Assembly (NCBI GenBank): GCA_033812595.1
Contig: JAPXTJ010000129.1
Location: 1-9,312 of the forward strand
Direction: 5' to 3'
Origin: JADLGF01 sp020849415
Lineage (GTDB): Bacteria; Chloroflexota; Chloroflexia; Thermomicrobiales; UBA6265
Length of the DNA: 9,312 nucleotides
In this document: piece after piece, positions 1 to 6,581 of the stretch
How the letters are laid out: each line of letters opens with the position of its first letter
Numbering within the stretch: the stretch's first letter is position 1
Translations under genes and position numbers: made by a program
The notes under the pieces: model-generated
Databases searched by the model: none
The model's input: only the letters and a program-made list of their open reading frames with translations
Told to the model about the DNA's origin: nothing

Positions 1-510
1 GGGCGCATGCTCTCGCTCGAGCCGGTGGATCGCATTCCGCTTGTTCTTGAACTTGTGTCCCGGGAGTGTCGACCATTCGGAGGTTGAGAGCAGATAGTCA
101 GAATTGATCGAGTCGTATTCCACAATGAGCCGGTCATCCAATTGAACGCTTTCGAACACTTCTTCCGGAACCGCCTGGAGTGTCGGATCGATTCCTGATG
201 CGATTGCATAGTCGATCAACGTTTCGGCGGTCTGCAAAACACGGTTCCGGCCGATGAAAGTGAGGAAGAGTTCGTGGGTGACGATGTCCTTCCAGCGGAT
301 CACCAGGTTGTCGTTGAGGGTGGCCAGCCCACCGGGCTCACCGCGATTCCAGCTCCAGATCGAGACGAAATTGAAATCCGAGTAGGGAGCGAAGCCGCTG
401 ATCAGCGATTCGACGTGCGGTCCATGATCGATCTCAACGGGGACGAAATCAGGGAATCGGGGCAGCAACTTCGCTCGCACGGTTTGCGAACTCAATGCTT
501 CACTGCCCAT
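1..510 (-). CDS. DUF2156 / phosphatidylglycerol lysyltransferase C-terminal-like protein (3' end outside window)
   Basis: An open minus-strand frame gives 170 residues with no stop and leaves the window at base 1, so the C-terminus is missing. The text resembles the DUF2156 (LPG synthase C-terminal, tandem GNAT-like fold) family: a start region FPDFVPVEI, then APYSDFNFVSIWSWN (about residues 42-56), NLVIRW, a hydrophobic FLTFIGRN stretch, VPEEV, and near the edge DSINSDYLLSTSEWSTLPG followed by the basic KFKNKRNAIHR. The order Y-SDFNF, then D-YL, then G-KF-KKRN-I is characteristic. In MprF this domain transfers lysine from Lys-tRNA to phosphatidylglycerol; stand-alone soluble members such as this are mostly of unknown substrate. 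The ATG at 508-510 is chosen because it sits about 20 residues before the first conserved block. An in-frame ATG at 574-576 would add 22 atypical residues (Trp-, Cys- and Gln-rich) and has no ribosome-binding site. It is divergent from the c-di-GMP gene. Family fairly sure; exact function unknown. Confidence 0.78.
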   Translation of the reverse strand, partial: MGSEALSSQTVRAKLLPRFPDFVPVEIDHGPHVESLISGFAPYSDFNFVSIWSWNRGEPGGLATLNDNLVIRWKDIVTHELFLTFIGRNRVLQTAETLIDYAIASGIDPTLQAVPEEVFESVQLDDRLIVEYDSINSDYLLSTSEWSTLPGHKFKNKRNAIHRLEREHAP

Positions 511-822
511 CGCGCTGGTCCACCAATTCACTCGCCATTGTTTGCCATTCGTCACCCGTAGTTGGCATTGTGTCATAGATTGGCGCTTTCAACGATGCGA
601 AGCGTTGCGATCCCGCCGGCTTTGCGCCGGCTCACCGCGGAGCCTGAACGCACGGCTGCTCGATGCCGGTAACGCCAGGGGAAACTGCTTCCGCCCTCGC
701 GATTTCGATCGTTGCTTCCGCGAAAAGACCGAACAACTACTACAATTGAACAGTCGAGAAGCCTTGACCTCTGAACTCGATCTCACCGCTGCTGCGGTTG
801 GGACAGCGCCACCGGTAGACGG
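511..822. other. Divergent intergenic spacer, no gene; weak promoter-like elements only
   Basis: This 312-base spacer separates two divergent genes and must hold both promoters unless they lie further inside. I found no convincing coding frame. On the plus strand a TACAAT hexamer at 741-746 resembles a -10 box about 70 bases before the 823 ATG, but no good -35 lies 16-18 bases upstream. On the minus strand TTCGCA, an 18-base gap and TATGAC (around 570-600) would be a weak promoter for the DUF2156 gene; it overlaps the alternative ATG at 574-576, which would favour the 510 start. A 6-bp perfect hairpin (GCCGGC at 615-620 and 626-631, 5-base loop) has no T-tract and no evident role. None of these is strong. 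Confidence 0.4.
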
Positions 823-3800
823 ATGGAAGCTATGCAGCAGGCGATCGAATCCATGAACAGTGCGGGTAAGGCAAAAACCACACGGCTTACGCTGGCGTAC
901 GTCGTTTTCGCTGCGACCTCCATTGTTCTCTATTACCTGGCTCAGGGTCAGGTGCAATCGTACTTCTATGACTTTTTCGGGTTTTTCGCAGTCGCCTGCA
1001 TCATCTTCGGCATTTGGTGGCACCGGCCTGAATGGCCGTTGCCCTGGGCGCTGATCGCCACCGGTATCTTCGTCCTGAAAATCGGCGACCTGGTCTATGC
1101 CCATCACGAGGCGATATTCAGCCAACCGCGTCCATTTCCGTCCCTTGCCGAGGGCCTGATTTTTGTCGGCAACATCATTATCTTCCTCGCCATTTTCCTC
1201 GTCCTGCGGTCTCGCGAGCCGCACCAGGATTCGGCGAATGTGATCGACGCCGGAATCATCGCCGTCACGGCGGCGACACTGGCGTGGATCTTCATCATGG
1301 CGCCCTACGCCAGTGACGAATCGCTCACCACCTTCCAGCTGGTCGCCGTGTTGGCGACACCAATCAACGACCTCGTCACCATCGTGCTGCTCACCCGCCT
1401 CGTCTTCGGCGCGGGAGTTCGCACCCCATCGTTCTACCTGCTCCTGGTCGGCATGCTCTCGATGTTCGTTGCCGATATCCTTTATAGCGAGATCACGTTG
1501 CACACCACGTTCGAGACGGGTGACTGGCTCGATCTCGGCTGGATTCTCTGGTTCCTGCTCTACGCCGCGGCGGCGCTCCACCCATCGATGGCGCGCATTG
1601 GCGAGCCGGGCCCCCCACCCGGTACGCGCCTCTCCGGCAATCGCCTGATGCTCCTCACCGGCGCGGTCCTCACCGTGCCAATAGTCGCCCTGGTCCAATG
1701 GCTGCGAGATGTCGATGTGAACATCCCGGTCGTGATCGGCGCTTCGGCGATCACGTTCCTGCTCGTGGTGCTCCGGATGACGGGCCTGATCAACGCCACT
1801 GAATCGGCGCGCCGGGATCTGCGCCGGTCACTCGAGCGAGAGCAGGTCATCGGGCACGCTTCGATGAGTTTCGTCGGCGCGTCGAGTTCCGATGACGTGT
1901 TCGATGCAGCGGCGGCGGCCATCGGCAAACTCGTCGGGGACCGCGGCGTTGGCTTCGTGATTCAGGTCGATCTCGACGGCGAGTACACCGCCGTGGCCGG
2001 GACGCGCAAATCGGGCCTGCTCGGCGGCGGCGAACCGATCCCGACGAGCGCGCTCTCGTCCTCGCTGCGCGATCAACTCAAGGTCGATGAATCGCTCGCC
2101 TTGCGTTTCGAGGATGAGGAGCCGCTCTGGCGCTGTTTGCGCCTGCCCGCACACCTTGCCTCAATCGTTCTGGCGCCGGCGCGTGTCGGCAACCTGCCCT
2201 CCGCGGTGCTGGGTGTCGCGGTACCCGAGGAGGAAGTCGAGCGCACCCGCGCCATGCTCACGACGCTCGGCTCGCAAGTCTCTCTCGCACTGCAGCGGGT
2301 TTCACTCTCCGAGCAACTCCACATGCGGCAGAGCGAGGAGCGATTCCACTCGCTCGTTGAAAACGCCTCCGACCTGATCCTCATCCTCGACAACGATGGC
2401 GGAGTCTCATGGACGAGTCCGTCCGTGAGTCGCGTGCTCGGCCTTGACGAGGCGGAGATCCTGCATCGCAGCCTGTTCGGCCTGTTGCATCATGAGGATC
2501 ATCGCGCCGCGAGACATCTCGTGGAAGACGTTGTAACGGTGCCGGGAACGGTGAAGTCGGTCGATTTGCGATTCCGCGCGGGTCCTGACGAATGGCGGTC
2601 CATGGAGGTCACGCTGAATAACCTCCTTGACGATCCGACGTTGAATGGCATCGTCGCGAACGCGCGTGATGTCACCGAGCGCAAGGCGGCCGAAGGCAAG
2701 CTCGCCCAGCTCGCCTACTTCGATCCGCTCACCGATCTGCCGAACCGGTCGCGCTTCACCGCCATGCTGAATCAGGACATCCGCCTCGCTCACCAGACCG
2801 GCCGGCATACGGCTGTGCTCTTTATCGATCTCGACCGCTTCAAGCTGGTTAACGACAGCCTCGGGCACGAGGCAGGCGACGCGTTGCTCCGCGAGGCCGG
2901 CAAGCGGATTTCGTCGAATGTCCGCGATGACGACACGGTGGCGCGGCTCGGCGGAGACGAATTCACCGTCCTGATCAGCGGCTTCCAGAACCCGAACGAA
3001 CCGCGCGAGATCGCCCAACGCATCCTTGGCGCCTTCGCCCAACCGCTTTTGATCGGCGAGCGGGAAGTCTTCGTAGATGCCAGCATCGGCATCGCGGTGG
3101 TGACCGACGACGTGAAGGAGTCGGGCGAACTGCTCCGCCGCGCCGATATCGCCATGTACCGGGCCAAGGAGACGGGCGGCCAGAGCGTGGCGGTGTTCGA
3201 CGACGAGATGGGCGAACACCTGCTCAAGCGGCTCGATCTCGAAACCGAACTGCGCCACGCCATCGAACGGAACGAATTCTCGCTCCATTTCCAACCCGAG
3301 ATCGATCTGCACACGAACCGCATGAACGCCGCGGAGGCGCTTCTCCGCTGGGATCACCCCCGCCTCGGGATGGTTTCGCCGACCGAGTTCATTCCGTTGG
3401 CGGAGGAGACCGGCCTGATCCTCGAGATTGGCCGTTGGGTGACCCGCACCGCGCTTCACTTGGCGGACGAGTGGTACCGCGCGCACCCGGATCTCGACCT
3501 CACGATCAGCGTCAATCTCTCGGTCCGGCAGTATCTGCACCTCGGCATTGTTGAGGAAATCGCCAGCCTGATCGGGGAAACATCACTGGCTCCGAACCGC
3601 TTGCGGCTGGAGATCACCGAGACGATCCTCATGGATGAGAAGACGGCCAGCCGGGCGGTGCTGGAGCGGCTCGACGATCTCGGCATTCAGCTGGCGGTCG
3701 ATGACTTCGGCAGCGGCTATTCGAATCTCGGTTACCTGAAACGGCTGCCCGTGGAAGCACTGAAGATCGACCAGATTTTCATCCGCGGGTTGGGCCAGGA

Positions 3801-4029
3801 CCCGCATGACGAAGCGATTGTGCGCGCGATCACCGATCTCTCCCACGAGATGGGCCTGCGCGTGACGGCCGAAGGGGTCGAAACCAACGAACAACTCGCG
3901 ATCATCCGGAAGATCGGCTGTGATTCGGCCCAGGGTTACTTCTTCGCCCACCCGCTGCCCGCCGATGTCTTCTACGCACGCTTGCTCCAGGAAATCGCCG
4001 GCGGTGCCTCGTCCACCGTGCCGGTCTGA
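823..4029 (+). CDS. Membrane-bound GGDEF-EAL c-di-GMP enzyme with 10-TM N-terminus, GAF-like and PAS domains
   Basis: This 1068-residue protein makes and/or breaks cyclic di-GMP at the inner membrane. Seen in order: about ten hydrophobic segments between residues 20 and 324 (an integral-membrane sensor region); a GAF-like domain (about 345-495); a PAS domain (about 501-625, ERFHSLVENASDLILIL); a GGDEF domain from about 632 (YFDPLTDLPNR) with the intact active loop GGDEF at 710-714 and an RxxD inhibitory site (RDDD, 701-704) at the correct five-residue spacing; and an EAL domain with EAL at 838-840. By analogy with the RocR phosphodiesterase the metal and catalytic residues are all present at constant offset: E838, N898, E930, D960, D961, K981, E1017. 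The DDFGSGYSNL loop is a normal variant. Known biology: GGDEF joins two GTP to c-di-GMP, EAL hydrolyses it to pGpG. Which activity dominates cannot be told; both sites look competent. Start: ATGs at 823, 832 and 853 are all possible and none has a strong Shine-Dalgarno; the first membrane segment begins after residue 20 either way. Monocistronic by position. Confidence 0.95.
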   Translation: MEAMQQAIESMNSAGKAKTTRLTLAYVVFAATSIVLYYLAQGQVQSYFYDFFGFFAVACIIFGIWWHRPEWPLPWALIATGIFVLKIGDLVYAHHEAIFSQPRPFPSLAEGLIFVGNIIIFLAIFLVLRSREPHQDSANVIDAGIIAVTAATLAWIFIMAPYASDESLTTFQLVAVLATPINDLVTIVLLTRLVFGAGVRTPSFYLLLVGMLSMFVADILYSEITLHTTFETGDWLDLGWILWFLLYAAAALHPSMARIGEPGPPPGTRLSGNRLMLLTGAVLTVPIVALVQWLRDVDVNIPVVIGASAITFLLVVLRMTGLINATESARRDLRRSLEREQVIGHASMSFVGASSSDDVFDAAAAAIGKLVGDRGVGFVIQVDLDGEYTAVAGTRKSGLLGGGEPIPTSALSSSLRDQLKVDESLALRFEDEEPLWRCLRLPAHLASIVLAPARVGNLPSAVLGVAVPEEEVERTRAMLTTLGSQVSLALQRVSLSEQLHMRQSEERFHSLVENASDLILILDNDGGVSWTSPSVSRVLGLDEAEILHRSLFGLLHHEDHRAARHLVEDVVTVPGTVKSVDLRFRAGPDEWRSMEVTLNNLLDDPTLNGIVANARDVTERKAAEGKLAQLAYFDPLTDLPNRSRFTAMLNQDIRLAHQTGRHTAVLFIDLDRFKLVNDSLGHEAGDALLREAGKRISSNVRDDDTVARLGGDEFTVLISGFQNPNEPREIAQRILGAFAQPLLIGEREVFVDASIGIAVVTDDVKESGELLRRADIAMYRAKETGGQSVAVFDDEMGEHLLKRLDLETELRHAIERNEFSLHFQPEIDLHTNRMNAAEALLRWDHPRLGMVSPTEFIPLAEETGLILEIGRWVTRTALHLADEWYRAHPDLDLTISVNLSVRQYLHLGIVEEIASLIGETSLAPNRLRLEITETILMDEKTASRAVLERLDDLGIQLAVDDFGSGYSNLGYLKRLPVEALKIDQIFIRGLGQDPHDEAIVRAITDLSHEMGLRVTAEGVETNEQLAIIRKIGCDSAQGYFFAHPLPADVFYARLLQEIAGGASSTVPV

Positions 4030-4043
4030 CGCGGCATGAAACA

Positions 4044-4077
4044 AAACAGGAGCGGCCACGTGGGGTCGCTCCTGTTT
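4044..4077. terminator. Bidirectional intrinsic terminator between convergent genes
   Basis: Perfect 11-bp inverted repeat: AAACAGGAGCG at 4044-4054 and CGCTCCTGTTT at 4067-4077, with a 12-base loop. It lies between the stop of the c-di-GMP gene (4027-4029) and the stop of the convergent HdeD-fusion gene (4089-4091). Short A and T runs flank or form the ends of the stem on both strands, so it can serve transcription from either side, though the T-tracts are short. Confidence 0.82.
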
Positions 4078-4088
4078 AGCGTTGCTTC

Positions 4089-6395
4089 TCAGTTGCGAGC
4101 GGCGCGGAAGCCGGCTGACTCGGCATCGTCCGGGGTGGCGAAGCAGAACTCCGGAATCGTCACCTCGTAGCTGCCACCGCCGGGAACGTGATAGATGCGG
4201 GACGAGGCGTTGCCCTTGATGCTGTAGCCGTCGGGGCAATCCTGATTCTCGTTTCCGCGCACCCAGCCCTCGCCTTCCGGCGGCAGGGAATCGATCAGCG
4301 CCGCGTGCGGATCTTCCTCTTCGGCAGCCCCACTCCCGGCGCTCCGAATGCCATAGCTCGCCGGCAAATCGACTTCATCGAGGAGCGTCGGATCGAGCTC
4401 GGTCGGATCGCCGCTCCGTGGCCGGAAACCGCCGGCGCGGGCGTCATCCGGGGTAGCGAAGCAGATTTCCGGGATCGTGGCGGCGTAGTTACGCCCGCCC
4501 GGCATGTGATAGAGGCGTGAACTCGCGTTCCCCTTAACCGGGTAGCCGGTGGGTGTCTGATGGCCACCGAGTCCGCGCACCCAACCATCGAGTTCGGGCG
4601 GCAGTGTTGCGATCAACTCGTCAAGTTCCCGCTCTTCTTTCGGTTTCGAAGCGGAGGCAGCAGTGGCCGGCTCAGCGGCTTCTCTCGTTTCAGCGTCACC
4701 TTCCACTGGTTCGGGCTCGTCTTCCACCGCGGCGTCAGCTTCATCGGAAAAGTCTGAAACTGCGGCGGGCGTAACGCCTTCGTCGATTGCCGCCTGATGC
4801 GCCGCGCTCATGGCCTCGGAGAACTCATCGGCTTCGGCGTCCGCCACCGGCTCGAAGGTTGTGATTCCCAGGTCGGCGTCTTCGATCGCGTCCGTCACGC
4901 CGGCCGAAACCGTTTCTCCAACTTCCTCGTCTCCGGACCGGGGTGCTTCGGACGTCGCACTTGCTTCGGTCACGCTCTCATCATTGAGTTGCTCCTGATC
5001 CACACCGGCGCCACCGGCGGCTTCGGCTTCAGGTTCACCGGATGTATCGCTCAGGTCGGTCGCAAGCTCGTCGTCGATCGGTTCCCAGGAGGCGGCAGCA
5101 CCATCCGTTACCTCGATCTCCGCGGCCTCGTCGGCCAGAGCGAGCTCGGTTTCCCGGAACTCAGCGCCAATTACCTCCGAATCATCCGGCGCGATGTCGT
5201 CCAGTGTTTCCAGCTCGCCGTCGAAGTCGATCCCGACCGGATCGAGCGGCACCTCGGTGATATCTCGCTCCGCCGCTTCGGCTTCGAGAACGTCAGTGAC
5301 ATCGTCCATCGAGTCACCCTCGGCAGGCGCGAGGGCTTCCGTCGATGCAGCCGCCGTCGCCGGAGGCGGGGTAACTCCATCCGGCTCCCGGCGGGGCCGG
5401 AATCCGGCCGACACCGCCGAATCATCGGTTGCGAAATACACTTCGGCAATCGTTTCGTGATAACTCTGGCCGCCCGGCCGATGGTATATGCGCGAGTTGA
5501 TGTTGCCCTTCAGCGGGTAATCGGCCGGGGCGTCGGTCGTTCCATCCCCGCGCATCCATCCCTCGCCTTCGGGCGGTAGCGATTGAATCAGTTCCTGCAG
5601 CGCCCGTTCGCGTCGAGTCAGACGGGCAGCGGCACCGGAAGCCGGGTCCGGGACCGGAGGATCGCTCGGAATGGCTGCCGCCTGGGCACTGGAGACGTCG
5701 GCTTCAGCGATCGCTGTCTGCTCGCTCCGGCGGGCCGCTTTCGTATCACTGAAGGAGGTGACCTTCGCCGATGTACCGGTCGATTGGGAGCGACTTCGCA
5801 CCTGGTGCGCCGATCCACCGCTGCCCCGCGCTTCGATCGCAAGGTGAAGGCCACGCAGTCGCCAGCCGAGCGCGATCAGCAACGCTCCGACCACGATCGA
5901 GCTGATGCCGATCAGCCAGAGCACCGCCAGGGCGCCGGTTTTCGGTCTGGCGATGGCGATCACCCCGAACAGGATTCCGGCGAAACCGGTGAGGGCCAGC
6001 AGCCACTCGTTCCGGATTTCCTTGCTCAGCCGAATCGCGGCCGCGATTTCGAGCGCGCCGCTCAGGATCGCCCAGATGGCGATGATGTAGAGAAAGGTCT
6101 TGGCCGCCAGATCGGGCCAGATCAACGCCACCAAACCGGCGCCGATGCCAATCGCGCCGTCAATCGCCAGCGGTATCCAGCGCTCCCGCTCCGAGATCCG
6201 CCGGATCGCCGCGATGACGCTCAGCGCGCCACCGGAAATGGTGTAGATCGCAAAGAGCACGATCAACGTGTAGAGGGCGAGACCAGGCCACGCCCAGGCG
6301 ATCAGGCCGAACGCGATCGCGATTGCGCCCCTGAGCACGAACGTCCACCAGTTCCTCGCCAGTGTCGTCAGCACATAAGCTGAAGAATTGACCAT
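4089..6395 (-). CDS. HdeD/DUF308-type six-TM membrane protein fused to an acidic linker and three 'sunset'-type repeats
   Basis: This 768-residue protein has three parts. Residues 1-185 form six hydrophobic helices (about 17-36, 41-63, 73-93, 99-121, 130-149, 153-176), with repeated RGAIAIAFGLIAWAWP-type starts and WP-L signatures typical of the HdeD/DUF308 acid-resistance membrane family. Basic loops (RRISERER, RLSKEIRNE, WRLRGLH) suggest that both ends are cytoplasmic. Residues 186-268 are polar; 269-335, 594-660 and 700-766 are three equal 67-residue repeats. Between repeats 1 and 2 lies about 260 residues of Asp/Glu/Ala-rich low-complexity sequence. The repeat core (Y-x-[LVI]KGN--SR-YH-PGG--Y--TI-E--FAT---A---GFR) matches what I recall as the 'sunset' domain found in mycobacterial ArfC-like channel accessory proteins and appended to some other bacterial proteins; its function is not established. 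The start at 6395 is supported by AAGGAG six bases upstream and by the HdeD domain beginning at once; upstream in-frame codons to 6554 are not protein-like. Membrane and repeat assignments are firm; the role is unknown, perhaps envelope or stress related. Confidence 0.9.
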   Translation of the reverse strand: MVNSSAYVLTTLARNWWTFVLRGAIAIAFGLIAWAWPGLALYTLIVLFAIYTISGGALSVIAAIRRISERERWIPLAIDGAIGIGAGLVALIWPDLAAKTFLYIIAIWAILSGALEIAAAIRLSKEIRNEWLLALTGFAGILFGVIAIARPKTGALAVLWLIGISSIVVGALLIALGWRLRGLHLAIEARGSGGSAHQVRSRSQSTGTSAKVTSFSDTKAARRSEQTAIAEADVSSAQAAAIPSDPPVPDPASGAAARLTRRERALQELIQSLPPEGEGWMRGDGTTDAPADYPLKGNINSRIYHRPGGQSYHETIAEVYFATDDSAVSAGFRPRREPDGVTPPPATAAASTEALAPAEGDSMDDVTDVLEAEAAERDITEVPLDPVGIDFDGELETLDDIAPDDSEVIGAEFRETELALADEAAEIEVTDGAAASWEPIDDELATDLSDTSGEPEAEAAGGAGVDQEQLNDESVTEASATSEAPRSGDEEVGETVSAGVTDAIEDADLGITTFEPVADAEADEFSEAMSAAHQAAIDEGVTPAAVSDFSDEADAAVEDEPEPVEGDAETREAAEPATAASASKPKEERELDELIATLPPELDGWVRGLGGHQTPTGYPVKGNASSRLYHMPGGRNYAATIPEICFATPDDARAGGFRPRSGDPTELDPTLLDEVDLPASYGIRSAGSGAAEEEDPHAALIDSLPPEGEGWVRGNENQDCPDGYSIKGNASSRIYHVPGGGSYEVTIPEFCFATPDDAESAGFRAARN
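4098..4298 (-). repeat. Protein repeat unit 3 (residues 700-766), Cys-pair copy
   Basis: C-terminal copy of the 67-residue repeat in the HdeD fusion. It begins LIDSLPPEGEGWVRG and contains DCPDGYSIKGN and FCFATPDDA, so Cys is present at repeat positions 21 and 52 (C720, C751). By hand count it agrees with repeat 1 and with repeat 2 at about 42 of 67 positions each, without gaps. It ends two residues before the stop codon. Confidence 0.85.
4416..4616 (-). repeat. Protein repeat unit 2 (residues 594-660), one Cys retained
   Basis: Middle copy, same 67-residue length and register. It begins LIATLPPELDGWVRG, with GYPVKGNASSRLYHMPGG and ICFATPDDA. Position 21 is Thr instead of Cys; position 52 is Cys (C645). 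It is separated from repeat 3 by a short acidic 39-residue linker. Confidence 0.85.
5391..5591 (-). repeat. Protein repeat unit 1 (residues 269-335), Cys-free copy
   Basis: First copy after the membrane domain. It begins LIQSLPPEGEGWMRG, with YPLKGNINSRIYHRPGG and VYFATDDSA. Both Cys positions are replaced (Ala at 21, Tyr at 52). It is followed by the long acidic linker. Confidence 0.85.
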
Positions 6396-6401
6396 CTGCC
6401 A

Positions 6402-6407
6402 CTCCTT
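6402..6407 (-). promoter_or_regulatory. Ribosome-binding site of the HdeD-fusion gene
   Basis: The minus strand reads AAGGAG six bases before the ATG at 6393-6395. It is the clearest Shine-Dalgarno in the window and decides the start over the upstream in-frame codons. Confidence 0.8.
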
Positions 6408-6581
6408 CCCTTGCCTACGTTTCGAGCGATGCTGATCGCGCTCCACCGTCACCGGGAATCCCGGCGATCTTGCGTCGTTTCGGTTTCGATCAGCGGCTGC
6501 TGCGTGATCCGCGTAATCGCACTGTACCACCATCCCTTGGCACCGCGAACTCACCCGGACTTGACATCAGTGCGCCAACCC

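Noticed and set aside
615..631. GCCGGC hairpin in the divergent spacer
   Set aside because: The 6-bp palindromic arms are easy to get by chance at this GC content, and there is no T-tract or symmetrical operator around them.
589..1698. 369-residue minus-strand open frame
   Set aside because: It lies opposite the membrane part of the c-di-GMP gene, has highly polar composition and no start signals; antisense shadow.
2407..3540. 377-residue minus-strand open frame
   Set aside because: Antisense of the PAS-GGDEF-EAL region, with no recognisable family text.
4797..5579. 260-residue plus-strand open frame
   Set aside because: Antisense of the acidic linker and repeat 1 of the HdeD fusion. The Arg/Gly-rich translation arises from Asp/Glu/Ala codons on the other strand.
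6521..6549. Possible minus-strand promoter (TTCGCG, 17 bases, TACAGT) before the HdeD-fusion gene
   Set aside because: The spacing is right, but -35 matches only 3 of 6 consensus bases. Such matches are expected by chance in 186 bases.
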